A stretch of 64,000 nucleotides of DNA from Linum tenue (taxonomy: Eukaryota; Streptophyta; Magnoliopsida; Malpighiales; Linaceae), in contig CAMGYJ010000010.1 in assembly GCA_946122785.1 (NCBI GenBank), positions 10,329,467 through 10,393,466 on the forward strand, in the 5' to 3' direction. The position numbers and the translations under genes were made by a program. The notes under the pieces are model-generated. The model did no database searches. It was not told the origin of the DNA and saw only the letters and a list, made by a program, of their open reading frames with translations. How positions within the stretch are numbered: position 1 is the first letter of the stretch; each line of letters starts with the position of its first letter. Below, piece after piece: positions 54,438-64,000 of this stretch.

Positions 54438-54734
54438 TTTTTACTAGAATAAATTGTTCAAAGCTCTATTCCATTGCAGAGATCTCATTGATAATCAAAT
54501 GAAAGTCTATGACAACGAAGTTACAAACAATAATAATGAATCAATTTAGTGTGTTAATAATTACAGAACACCAGATTTCATTTATTTACAACTCATTAAT
54601 AATAGCACGAAATTTGTTAATAACCAATCTCAAAATGTAAAATTTACGACCATAATTAACAAAAAAAAAAAAAATACATGATCAAATAGAAATAATGTGT
54701 ACCTTAACACGAAATTCGTTACTAACAAAATAGA
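54438..54734. other. 3' flank of the UDP-glycosyltransferase gene
   Basis: AT-rich, no second gene. The first 100-200 bp should hold the 3' UTR. A poly(A) run occurs near 54660-54673. Confidence 0.45.
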
Positions 54735-55560
54735 CATAACACACAGATCTGGGTTCTACATACCCAAGTGATGAAGAAGTGGACTACTCAATAAATCATG
54801 ACAAGAAAGCCATAGATGAAGTAGATCTGCTCATGTAGATGATCCAAATATACTTTCTTGTTGTTGATCGACGCTCCAAAGGGTCGGATCTGTGCTCCAA
54901 GGGTGGAAGGATGCCCAAATTCAGCTTCTAAAGGTATTTCTCTGTCACTTTCTCTAGAATGTTCCGTCTAGATCTGGATATGGAAATGTGTATTTATATT
55001 ATTCCTGAAACTCGGCCGAGTTTGGTGACCGAATTTCTTGATCCATGACGAGTTTTGTGGAAACTCAGCCACTTTCATGGTAAAATTCGGTCTAGTCCTA
55101 AGGAAAACTTGACCGAGTTTTTTTGCTTGTCAGTGGAAACTCAGTCTCATGCTTTCAAAAATCGACCGAGTTTTTATTCTTCACCAGCCCGAGTTTTGTG
55201 GAAACTCGTACATCTTCAGGGTAAAACTCGATTTGGACCTTGGAGAAACTCGACCGAGTTTTTGTCCTCGATAGTGGAAACTCGATCGAGTTTTTGTCCC
55301 CAGTAGTGGAAACTTGGCCGAGTTTCTTTCTTGGATCCAGACTCGGCCAAGTTTGTCTGACCTTAGTCGAGTTTCATCTTTCAAGTCTCCAAACGACCTC
55401 TGAATGACCTGAAACTTGCGCCAAAGCTTCCCTATGCTTGCTAGGACCTGAAATGTGTTAAATGAATACAACATAGCGTAAAATAGGCTTCAGAACCAAG
55501 AATTCATGCTCAAATGACTAATAAATGAGGGAATAAAGATGTGTAATTATGGTGTTACCA
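54735..55560 (-). mobile_element. LARD LTR, copy E (minus, partial)
   Basis: In the minus sense it starts TGGTAACACCATAATTACAC (right end at 55560). It contains CTATTTTACGCTATGTTGT and the CATTTCAGGTCCTAGCA block shared with copy D, then the palindrome array, a TATA-like ATATAAATACAC, CTAGAGAAAGTGACAG and TTCATCACTTGGGTATG. The U5 part and internal region are missing. Confidence 0.7.
55000..55375. repeat. Array of AAACTCGACCGAGTTT-type palindromes in LTR copy E
   Basis: About a dozen whole or half copies of AAACTCGxCCGAGTTT in 375 bp, upstream of the TATA-like site in the element's orientation. Copy F (4720-5030) carries the related ACTCGATCGAGT. Confidence 0.85.
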
Positions 55561-55574
55561 TTGCCTGCTCGGAT

Positions 55575-56190
55575 CCAATCTTTTGCACCTTTAGTGTTGC
55601 TCGTAATGTGCTCTTCTAGTTGGCTGCTCTCTAGTTGCCTCCTCTACGACTGGTTGCTCTCTCAATCCTCCTCCACGAACTTGTGAATGGGTTGGGGTTA
55701 GTCTACGCCATTACTTAAACTCGAAGCACCTAAGGGTATTTCCTTAGGTGTTCATCTCAAAATACTTGTGGAATTCATTTGTACTTCTACCCTTCAACAT
55801 CCTTAAAAACTATGGTAGCTTGTATTATTTCCAACCCTTAAACATCAACTCTTTAAAATGTGGGATTTTATGTTAATCGCCACCCACAAATTCTAAAATG
55901 TTTGATTGACACTGGGATCCCCTCACTGGCTAGTCCTGCCGCCTAGCTAATATATGTATGAGGGTCAACCTAGGTCTAACCTTTCCCCTTTAACCTTTGT
56001 GGGAGTCTTATTAATTCATCCCCACAATCCTTTAACCTTTAAACTTCATGGGAGTCTTATTGATTCACCTCCATGATCCTTAAGAGCAATTTGTGCTCTT
56101 CCTTTAAACTTTTCCTATGGCAGGAGACTAGCATTAGAGAACTACCTTTCAAACTTTTTCACCGAAATTTATTTAGTGGTGAAAGGAAAA
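55575..56190 (-). mobile_element. Partial Tekay/Del-like LTR, same family as 31119-33001
   Basis: The reverse complement contains GGCGTAGACTAACCCCAACC (solo LTR: GGCGTAGACTGACCCCAATT), GAGAGCAACCAG/GAGCAGCCAACTAGA and ACTAGCCAGTGAGGGGATCC (solo LTR: ACTAGCTAGTGAGGGATCCC). Both LTR ends are missing. Confidence 0.65.
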
Positions 56191-56194
56191 GACA

Positions 56195-58740
56195 ATGATA
56201 CCAACTTGGAGTTGCAGTGAGGAAAAAGATGATGAAATTGAAGATCACTCTCGAAGGAAGGAACCATGTCTAATGGTCACGGATGATTTATCATATCATG
56301 AAGGAACTGTCACTACATTCCATGCCAAGCTTAATGATGTAACAATTTTAGGGTTTAGTGAATCAGAATATTATAGCAAAGATGATATTTTCGCTAATAC
56401 TATCAAAAGCATACAACTTCAATTTGGTTCTGTCAAAATCAAATACACGAAGCTGAAGGAATAACATACTAAGATGTCTATGACTTATGATCGCTTAAGA
56501 AAAGAAGCTGAGGAACACAAAGAAAAATGCATAAATCTGTTTAGCCAGTTAATCGAACTAGAGCATACAAATAACCAATTACTTGAAAAGATCTAGGAAA
56601 GTGAAAGAAAAATGCTATTGTAATGGAAAAAGACACATTTGAATGTTGTAACTCTCCAAACATTAGTAGGGGAAATAAAAAAAAGATGGAATGTTTTTAC
56701 GGTCATAAAAGAGGTCACAAAATTATGTATGGCAGAAAACGTTTCAACTCCGAAAGAAGAAAATACCAGTTGGATGGTAGTTATCCACATATCAATGGTA
56801 AGTCTGAACTTCCAAAGAAAAATATACCAAAAAATGTTTGGGTACGAAAACAAAAATGACCGTTAATGCAGCAGGATTGCCTTCACGTGAGCATGAAGGA
56901 AAATCAATGGATACTTGACAGTGGTTACTCACACCACATGACTGGAAACAAAAATCTATTTACACAATTCTAAAAAGGTAAGGAAGGTAAGGTTTTCTTT
57001 TGAGACAATAATTCTGCAGACATTCTAGGCAGAGGTACAGTAGGGGTATAGAAAATCTAAAACATAATCTCATCTCAGTGAATCAAATTGGCAACAAGGG
57101 GTATAGAATATCTTTTGAGTTCGATGTCTGCTACATTGAAAACTGTGTATCTAGAGAAATTATTCTAAGAGGAAGAAGATTAGGCAAGGTGTATGTTTTG
57201 GAGCTATAAAATGATAACATTTCTAAAGAACTGTGTCTGGTGTCTCTCATCGAGATGACCAATTTAGTCAGTTTGGATTTAGTAAGAGGTTTCCCTAAAC
57301 TGAGCAGTTCTAAAGACTTTTTCTGTGAAGCTTGTGTTAAAGGTAAGCAAACTTGTACCTCTTTTAAAAGCAAGCAAATTCTTTTCACTTCTAAACCTCT
57401 TAAACTTCTCCACTTATATCTGTTTGGACCAACGAACGTGGTTAGCTATGGCGGAAAATCTTATGCTTTCGTTATAATTGACCATTTTTCTCTATTCACC
57501 CGGGTATTATTCTTGGCTAAAAAGGATGAAGCTTTTGAAAAATTCCAAATTTTAGTAAATATGATTGAAAATGAGAAACAAACCAAAATTATTGAAATAA
57601 GAAGTGATCATGGAGGTGAATTCATCTCAGATCAGTTTGGTACTTTCTGCCATCATAGAGGTATTTAGGGGTGTTCAAACATATTGGTTACCGTGGTAAC
57701 CATATTAACCGGCAGCATTCGGTTAATTTGGATAATTGGTCTGGTTTGGTTAAACAATTTAGCTTATTTGGTTTAGGTGGTTTGGTTTCAACACTGCTAA
57801 CCAATGAAACCAATTAACCAATTAATGATACACCTAATATACAAAATTATTTATACTTCCATGAAACCAACGAAACCAAACTTTCGTGATTCCCTATTTT
57901 ATTTTCATGTGCACAACAAACCAAAGCATTATGGGTCAAAATTAAATGGGTCTGCCTATTTACTAAATCAAAAATTTTGGACAATTACTAGACTTTAGAA
58001 TTACATACAATATCATGACAGCCACCTCAAACTATGTATAGCTTAAGTGCTTGTAGGAGAGCTTTAACTTCCTGATGAGTGGTATTGGTATGTATTTAAT
58101 ATTTATGTTAAGGGTTTGTTGTAAGCTAACTATATTAGGTGGAGAGATGATGAATGATGTATTAACTCGAATGATGATAATAATCATGGATGGTTAGTCT
58201 TATAATTGTTGCTTATATATAATGATAGTTTATGATAGTAATAACATATGGTTATGTTTTATTCATTAACATGATAATTGTTCATGTAATGTTATGTTAT
58301 TTGCTTAATCTGATTATCCTATTAACCAAACCAATTAAACTTTGGTTTGGTTAATTTGGTTTTCGTGTTAATTTGGACGGTTTGGTTAAGACATTTTATT
58401 CCATGGTTGATGAAATTTAGGCTTAATTGGTTTGGTTATTACCACGGTAACCATTTGAACACCCCTAGAGGTATTCATCACAATTTCTCTGCTCCTAGAA
58501 CTCCTCAACAAAATGGAGTAGCGGAGTGAAAAACTCGTACTCTTATTGGTATTGCTCATACCATGCTCAACGATTATAGCCTACCTAAATATTTTTGGGC
58601 TGAAGCTATTAATTCAACTTGTTATGTTATTAATAGAGCTGTTATCAAATATGGCCTGAAGAAAATTCCATATGAAATTCGGAAAGGTAGGAAGCCAAAC
58701 TTAGGAGATCTTCCTCGCGGTCAAAATGCATTGTGGCAGT
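56195..58740 (+). pseudogene. Ty1-copia polyprotein remnant (gag to integrase), split by a hAT element
   Basis: Order: gag-like codons 56195-56590; degenerate zinc knuckle CFYGHKRGH (about 56690); protease WILDSGYSHHMTG (about 56910-56950); GAG-pre-integrase FFCEACVKGKQ (about 57320); integrase from about 57410, with IRSDHGGEF (57598-57624) and after the insertion RTPQQNGVAE followed by a stop (58527). The first catalytic Asp position reads LYLFGP rather than D-L-F-G-P. Stops and frameshifts throughout. RT and RNase H are absent. No LTRs found. Confidence 0.8.
57666..58467. mobile_element. hAT element (802 bp) in the copia integrase, 8 bp duplication GAGGTATT
   Basis: A 14 bp perfect TIR, TAGGGGTGTTCAAA and TTTGAACACCCCTA. 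GAGGTATT flanks it at 57658-57665 and 58468-58475. Subterminal GGTTACCGTGGTAA on both sides and many TTGGTTTGGTTAA motifs. No transposase. The integrase codons resume cleanly after it. Confidence 0.95.
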
Positions 58741-59260
58741 GATTCGACTGGGGAAACTCTCTGTTTCTCCTTGGCTCTTTCTTCGCGAAGTTCGGGCCCT
58801 GAGCTCTCCAATTCGCGGTGGCGATCTTCACCTTGTCTTTGCGGTACAGAATCTCAGACGTAATCTTTACTTCTAGGCCACGAGCTTCAGTCTTCTGCCC
58901 AATGCTACACTTATGACCTTATTTAGTACCTAATTCGCATATATCGTCTATCACACCCTAAAATCACATCGAATTCAAATAGGAACGGAATAGTGATGCA
59001 ATTGACGGTGTTTAAGCATTTACGCACATGAATTGGCACAAAACAAACCTCAATATGAAAGGTAAATAACACCAGTTTAGGTGTTATCAGATAATTTAAG
59101 GTTATTTATAGTAGAGGGGCATGTTTGAAGAAATGGCAGAGTAGAGAAACATAATATTCATATTGTTTTACATATGACTGGTTGGTACACTTTAGTGTCC
59201 AATTTTTTCTTTTCCTTTTTACAAAAGATAATCATATATATTGATTCGAACAATAGATCA
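58741..59260. other. Unassigned, possible LTR end
   Basis: TTAGGTGTTATCA at about 59078-59090 is the reverse complement of TGATAACACCTAA, a start like that of the LARD LTRs, so 58750-59090 may be a further minus LTR fragment. Evidence is thin. Confidence 0.3.
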
Positions 59261-59960
59261 TTACATCCTGGAATATACCCAGGCCAGAAAATAAAGAAAA
59301 CGACACATAGTCTGGTACAATGAAAATGCATTTCTACTCCGACCTACAAATCGCACATTAAGTCTAGTGTGAATAGCGAGATAACACAAGACCTCCTCGA
59401 GGATGACCCCCATCCGATTACCTAGGGTATCTGCCTGATTTATTTTATCAATGATCACTTTGGCATCTCCTTCAAACCTCGTCTCAGTAATCCTGTTCTC
59501 TAGACACCAGAGAATAGCCTCCCCCAAAACCAGTAGCTCGACAACCATAGGATCATCAATATCAGCAAACTGCACCCCTTTCGCCAAGAGGACCATCCCT
59601 CCTTGGTTCATGATAGTCATACCCTCTATCATTGACTCACTCTTAGTTGCCTCATCCCACATACACATAAGTGAATTAGGGTGACCAATTCTAAGGACCT
59701 TGCTTTATGGATAGATGATCACAGAATATGGTCAACTGGCAAACTAATCCACTCCTGGTACTGCTAGTGAAATTGTCGCATTAAAGCTGGGATCCAAAAT
59801 TGTATGCCCTCAAAGACAACCCAATGTGACCGCCAGATCCTCCAAAGGACGCCAACAACCGCCATAAACAGTTGGGGTTGATGTATCTATAACATCAACT
59901 TTTTAAGGAAGAGCGGAAAAGTGTGACGAGGCAAACCTTGGCCAAGATATTCGTGGCCCG
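59261..59960 (-). pseudogene. LINE ORF2 3' end with RNase H, minus strand
   Basis: 59261-59668 reads MVVELLVLGEAILWCLENRI, RFEGDAKVIIDKINQADTLG and VRFVGRSRNAFSL, an RVT_3-type RNase H with E, D and D-like positions. Upstream (to about 59960) there are zf-RVT-like codons (GVLWRIWRSHWVVFEGIQFW). Stops interrupt the upstream part. A T-rich stretch at about 59205-59220 may be the poly(A) tail. Confidence 0.7.
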
Positions 59961-60125
59961 AATGATCCCATAAAAAAATTTCATTACTATTTCATTTCTT
60001 GTCGTTTAGCATATATGTAGAAGTTCCATTGCCTTTCAAATTCCACAAGAAATCTTTGGTGAAAGAATGCCACAACAAGTACACCTTCTCTTTCCCTTCC
60101 ATCGAGTCCGTCTCCCTGGCAAAAC

Positions 60126-60508
60126 TGTCAGAACTATGGATCTAGGTGTGTGATTTAGGGAGTGCAACGGATTAGGGGTTGGGGATTTAGATGAGGGAGA
60201 ATTGGGAATTGGATGAGAGAGAAGGCAGAGTCGGGTTCCCAGGGAGGGAAGGCGTCGATGGTGATGAGAGTGAATAAGGGGTTGGCCAAGGTGAGGTTGA
60301 GAGAGAGAGTTTGGGAACAATTTTGTGTTATTGCTTGCCCTTGACCTAACATAACATGATATATATATATATATATATAAATCGACTAATTCCTGTTTGC
60401 TACCCGAATAATTAACTTAACCGAATAAACCCCCATAATTCGCGCCCTAGCACAAATCCGAATAATACGCAAATAACAAATAAACCCCCAATAATTATGT
60501 TTCTCACA
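60126..60508 (-). repeat. 3' LTR of gag-only element 2 (383 bp), uninterrupted TA tract
   Basis: Ends TGTCAGAAC and TTTCTCACA. It pairs with the right LTR from 61445. Its (TA)n at 60358-60379 is the empty-site counterpart of the tract that was invaded in the right LTR. Confidence 0.9.
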
Positions 60509-60599
60509 GTCCATCCCCCTTGAAACCCACCTTGCCCTCAAGGTGGGCCATCTTTCTTGTCCTCCTCCTTTATCTCGCCCCCTTCCGCTCCCAGCTCCA

Positions 60600-61395
60600 A
60601 ATCCTCGCCCTCGTCTTCCCAATTCCCGACCAGCAGCATTAAATGTCCCTTGGTGCATTGGTGTCCAACGGTATACCTCTCGTTGCAATTGAAACAGCGA
60701 TCGTCCCTGCGCTTCTAAACCATTTCCGCCTAGGTCAATCTCACGAACCCGCGTGGTGACGCCCTAGCCAGAAATCGAGCTCCTGAAGCAGCCCCAGCGG
60801 CTGGCGAGCTCGAAGTCGCAGCCGACGGTGAAGGTGACACCGCCCCAGCCCTAGGGCCACTATTCGCTCCTCCGCTGACCTTCCGTATCCTTCCCACGGA
60901 TGACCTCCAGCTGGCTAGCTCCTCCTCCTTGCGACCTGCAAGTCTAAAATCCACTCGAAGAGAATCAGGTTCAAAGACCTCTCGGGCGGTAGCAGCCCCC
61001 GGCGGCTTGGACACCATCGTCGCGGAGGCCCTGCTCGCCGCGCTTCCTTCAGCCGCGACCGCCCCCTTCGCCGATATCGGCTGATCCTCCGGCGCCGGCT
61101 CTTTGTTCTTCAGGACGCCCATGAGCACCTCCCTCATGGTCTCTGCGAGGGCTCGGCACAGATTCTTCGTCACTAACTTGCCCATCTCCTCAATCGAGAT
61201 GGCGATTTGGCCTCCCAGCGCCTCCATGGCCCCGGTCGAGTCCCGCGAGGCGGCAGCTGCCCTTTCCGTGGACTTCATTAGGCTTTCCAGCGTCGTGATG
61301 ATCACGTCATACTTGTTCATTGTTATGTCCTTCACGGTCACGATCTCCTTGCCCTGCTTCTGCTGTTGCGGCTTGTCTATGTTCGACATCTTCAA
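60600..61395 (-). pseudogene. Shortened gag of element 2 with CCHC knuckle
   Basis: Frame 60730-61395 starts in a coiled-coil-like leader (DVIITTLESLMKSTERAAAA, IEEMGKLVTKNLCRALAETM) and jumps to the end of gag (FEPDSLRVDFRLAGRKEEEL), so the central Retrotrans_gag domain seen in element 1 is deleted. At about 60655-60715, after a stop, CFNCNERYTVGHQC is the zinc knuckle. Particle assembly from this copy is unlikely. Confidence 0.7.
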
Positions 61396-61444
61396 CTTCT
61401 GAGGTTTTCAATATATCAGCACACCAGCCAGGCTCTGATACCAC

Positions 61445-61693
61445 TGTCAGAACTATGGATCTAGGTGTGTGATTTAGGGATTGCAACGGATTAGGGATTG
61501 GGGATTTAGATGAGTGAGAACTGGCAATTGGATGAGAGAGAAGGCAGAGTCGGGTTTCCGGGGAGGGAAGGCGGCGGCGGTGATGAGAGGGAAGAGGGGA
61601 TCGGCCAAGGTGAGGTTGAGAGAGAGAGAGTTTGGAAACAATTCTGTGTTATTACTTGCCCTTGACCTAACATAACATTATATATATATATAT
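61445..61693 (-). repeat. 5' LTR of gag-only element 2, interrupted
   Basis: Matches the left LTR up to ACCTAACATAACAT(TA)n, then passes into inserted short elements. The remainder of the LTR is not seen before the window ends. Confidence 0.8.
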
Positions 61694-62098
61694 GGTGAGT
61701 TCTACGGTACCCAGGGTGAAATCCGGGGTACCGCATACCTTGAGTATGAAAACGCTATCTAGACCTTGAATTGATTGATCTTTTGGACATGATGTCATAC
61801 TCTAACTCTTAAAGATCAAAATCTAGGTCTTAGTTCTCTAAATCTTATACCTCAAGATCAATTTAATTAGAAACAAGAATCGATGGCTATTATTCGTCCA
61901 AATATAAGCAAAAAGATGAATGCTTCATCTTAGGGTTTATAGTTTATGATTTAGATAATTAGGACCTAGGGTTCACTCATTAAGGGTTAGGGTATAGTAT
62001 CAAGCCCAAAAATTCTGCTAATTCGAGGTCTATATAGTGTTTTCATACTCAAGGTATACGGTACCCTGGATTTCACCCGGGGTACCATAGAAGCCACC
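61694..62098. mobile_element. TA-microsatellite MITE, family M1, unit 1 (405 bp)
   Basis: Ends GGTGAGTTCTACGGTACCC and, inverted, GGTGGCTTCTATGGTACCC; inverted arms run about 75 bp (CTTGAGTATGAAAACG at one side, CGTTTTCATACTCAAGG-like at the other). It sits between TA repeats. No coding capacity. Resembles in behaviour the Micron elements of rice, which insert in (TA)n. Confidence 0.85.
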
Positions 62099-62126
62099 AT
62101 ATATATATATATATATATATATATAT

Positions 62127-62540
62127 GGTGGCTACTTCGGTGCACTCACTTTTTTGAATGCATTCAGTGCACCAACCTCTAAAAGTGGTCATAATACATT
62201 AAATTTTGAAATTTATTGGGTTGTATTAGTCTAATATGATGATATAACATATAATCCCAACTAATCAACCCATTACCCTAACCTATTAACCTTCAATTTT
62301 GAATCTCAACCCAAAATCCCAAATTGTAAACCCTAACCCTAACCCTAAATTCCTAAACCCTGAATCATTCAAATTAAAGTGAATCTTGAATGATTTTTAT
62401 AAAAATTCATGTGGTTCTTGTTCATCATACCACAAGTGATGATTGACATCGTTTTCACATGAATCGTCTGCTCAGAATGACGATTATGAGGCGGGTGCAT
62501 TGAATGCACCCAAAAAATTGAGTGCACCGAAGACATAACC
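62127..62540. mobile_element. TA-microsatellite MITE, second family M2 (414 bp)
   Basis: Ends GGTGGCTACTTCGGTGCACTCA and, inverted, GGTTATGTCTTCGGTGCACTCA, both followed by GAATGCA-type motifs. Flanked by TA repeats on both sides. It contains a telomere-like AACCCTAACCCTAACCCTAA run near 62330. Unrelated in sequence to M1. Confidence 0.8.
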
Positions 62541-62558
62541 ATATATATATATATATAT

Positions 62559-62961
62559 GGTGCCTTCTACCGTACCCCGGGTGAAATCCGGGTACTGCAT
62601 ACCTTGAGTATGAAAACGCTATCTAGACCTCGAATTAGCAGGATTTTTAGGCATGATACTATACCCTAACCCTTAATGAGTGAACCCTAAGTCCTAATTA
62701 TCTAAATCATAAACTATAAACCCTAAGATGGTGCATTGATTTTTTTTGCCTATATTTGGACGAATCATAACCGTCGATTATTGTTTCTAATTAAATTGAT
62801 CTTGGGGTATAAGATTTATAGAATTAAGACCTAGATTTTGATCTTTAAGGGTTAGAGTATAGTATCATGTCCAAAAGATCAGTCAATTCAAGTTTTGGAT
62901 AGCGTTTTCTTACTCAAGGTATGCGGTACCCCGGATTTCACCCTGGGTACCGTAGAACTCC

Positions 62962-62963
<2 letters not shown>
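62559..62963. mobile_element. TA-microsatellite MITE, family M1, unit 2 (opposite orientation)
   Basis: Begins GGTGCCTTCTACCGTACCCC and ends GTACCGTAGAACTCCCC. Inverted relative to unit 1 (internal order CCCTAACCCTTAATGAGTG first). Flanked by TA repeats. Confidence 0.85.

Positions 62964-63027
<64 letters not shown>
62964..63027. repeat. (TA)n microsatellite, about 32 units
   Basis: Uninterrupted TA between M1 units 2 and 3. Confidence 0.95.
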
Positions 63028-63029
<2 letters not shown>

Positions 63030-63430
63030 TGCCTTCTACGGTACCCCGGGTGAAATCTAGGGTAACGCATACCTTGAGTATGAAAATGCTATCTAGACCT
63101 CGAATTAGCAGGATTTTTGAACCTGATACTATACCCTAACCCTTAATGAGTGAACCCTAGTTCCTAATTATCTAAATTATAAACTATAAACCCTAAGATA
63201 GTGCATTCATTTTTGGCATTTATTTGGACGAATCATAACCGTCGATTATTATTCTAATTAAATTGATCTTGGAGTATTAATTTTAGAGAAGTAAGACCTA
63301 GATTTTGATCTTTAAGGGTTAGAGTATAGTATTATGTCCGAAAGATCAGTCAATTCATGTTCTGAATAGCGTTTTCATACTCAGGGTATGTTGTACCCTG
63401 GATTTCACCCTGGGTATCGTAGAACTCCCC
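63028..63430. mobile_element. TA-microsatellite MITE, family M1, unit 3
   Basis: Same orientation as unit 2. Starts GGTGCCTTCTACGGTACCCC and ends GTATCGTAGAACTCCCC. Only AT separates it from unit 4. Confidence 0.85.
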
Positions 63431-63432
63431 AT

Positions 63433-63838
63433 GGGGAGTTCTACGGTACCCCGGGTGAAATCCCGGGTACCGTATACCTTGAGTAAGAAAATGCTATCTA
63501 GAACTTGAATTGACTGATCTTTCGAACATGATACTATACTCTAACCCTTAAAGATCAAAATCTAGGTCTTAATTCTCTAAATCTTATACCCCAAGATCAA
63601 TTTAATTAGAAACAATAATCAACGGTTATGATTCGTCCAAATATAGGCAAAAAAAATCAATGCACCATCTTAGGATTTATAGTTTATGATTTAGATAATT
63701 AGGACCTAGGGTTCACTCATTAAGGGTTAGGGTATAGTATCATGCCCAAAAATCCTGTTAATTCGAGGTCTAGGTAGCGTTTTCGTACTTAAGGTATGCG
63801 GTACCCCGGATTTCACCTGGGGTACCGTAGAAGGCACC
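63433..63838. mobile_element. TA-microsatellite MITE, family M1, unit 4
   Basis: Starts GGGGAGTTCTACGGTACCCC and ends GTACCGTAGAAGGCACC, the same orientation as unit 1 and inverted relative to unit 3, forming a head-to-head pair around a central AT. Confidence 0.85.
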
Positions 63839-63848
63839 ATATATATAT

Positions 63849-63874
63849 GGGGAGTTCTACGGTACCCCGGGTGA
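63849..63874. mobile_element. M1 unit 5, terminal remnant
   Basis: Only the first 26 bp of an M1 end (GGGGAGTTCTACGG, then TACCCCGGGTGA) remain before unrelated purine-rich sequence. Confidence 0.7.
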
Positions 63875-64000
63875 GAGAAAGAATAGTCTTGGCGAGTGTT
63901 AATTCCTGGAAAAGAAGACGGATTACAGAGAAGAGCAGGGAAATAGGGATAAGAACAGAGAAGAATGGAAAGAAAGTGGAGTAAGAACAGGAAGAACAGG
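63875..64000. other. Purine-rich end of window
   Basis: AGAAGA-rich sequence with no gene recognised. The missing part of the right LTR of gag-only element 2 is not seen. Confidence 0.4.

Larger units (their letters stand above)
60126..61693 (-). mobile_element. Gag-only LTR element 2 (TR-GAG-like), minus strand
   Basis: The 3' LTR (left) is 60126-60508. The 5' LTR (right) starts at 61445 and is interrupted at its TA microsatellite near 61693. The primer site TGGTATCAGAGC (minus strand, about 61430-61441) is tRNA-iMet type. The interior is only about 0.9 kb, encoding a shortened gag and a zinc knuckle. No pol domain. Confidence 0.8.

Noticed and set aside
62888..63139. Open frames with long Ile-Tyr runs
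   Set aside because: Direct translation of (TA)n between MITE units; not proteins.
1..64000. CRISPR arrays, rRNA genes, tRNA genes, bacterial-type operons
   Set aside because: None seen; primer binding sites resemble tRNA ends but no cloverleaf sequence was found.

Overview
This window is nuclear DNA of a flowering plant, almost certainly a eudicot. The evidence is spliceosomal introns, a plant-type eEF1B subunit, a plastid MEP-pathway kinase gene (ISPE), a plant UDP-glycosyltransferase with a perfect PSPG box, and dense plant transposable elements of nearly every order. I could not fix the genus; an asterid is my best guess and only an inference.

Only four host loci stand out in 64 kb. (1) 292-1752, minus: a complete six-exon elongation factor 1-beta gene. 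(2) About 15.2-22.4 kb, plus: an ISPE (CDP-ME kinase) locus broken by a 4.1 kb Ty3-gypsy element inside an exon and by two independent frameshifts; it reads as a pseudogene. (3) 23347-25422, minus: a long intronless-CDS UBA-domain protein with a probable 5' UTR intron reaching about 27.5 kb. (4) 53025-54437, plus: an intact, intronless family 1 UDP-glycosyltransferase.

The rest is a layered transposon landscape. 2.5-10.5 kb, 33.6-41.5 kb and 54.7-55.6 kb carry copies of one large non-autonomous LTR family (LARD-like), with a Tat/Athila-style primer binding site and one conserved ORF of unknown function. 10.5-11.3 kb and 59.3-60.0 kb are LINE 3' ends. 11.7-14.9 kb holds a MULE remnant and a terminal-inverted-repeat element. 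27.7-30.6 kb is a hairpin element with a Helitron in its loop. 31.1-33.0 kb is a 1.9 kb solo LTR. 34.3-37.5 kb and 47.1-51.1 kb are two CACTA transposons, the first carrying ERECTA-like LRR kinase exons. 41.5-44.9 kb and 60.1-61.7 kb are gag-only LTR elements. 56.2-58.7 kb is a copia ruin split by an 802 bp hAT element. 61.7-63.9 kb is a nest of short elements inserted in TA microsatellites.

The least explained structures are an array of the palindrome GGTCGACC (about 45.7-46.9 kb) next to a small coiled-coil ORF, and arrays of 10-16 bp palindromes in the LARD LTRs whose motif changes from copy to copy. Several insertions give exact target site duplications, so boundaries and nesting order are firm where stated. 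All identities are by reading the sequence; no alignment or database search was run.
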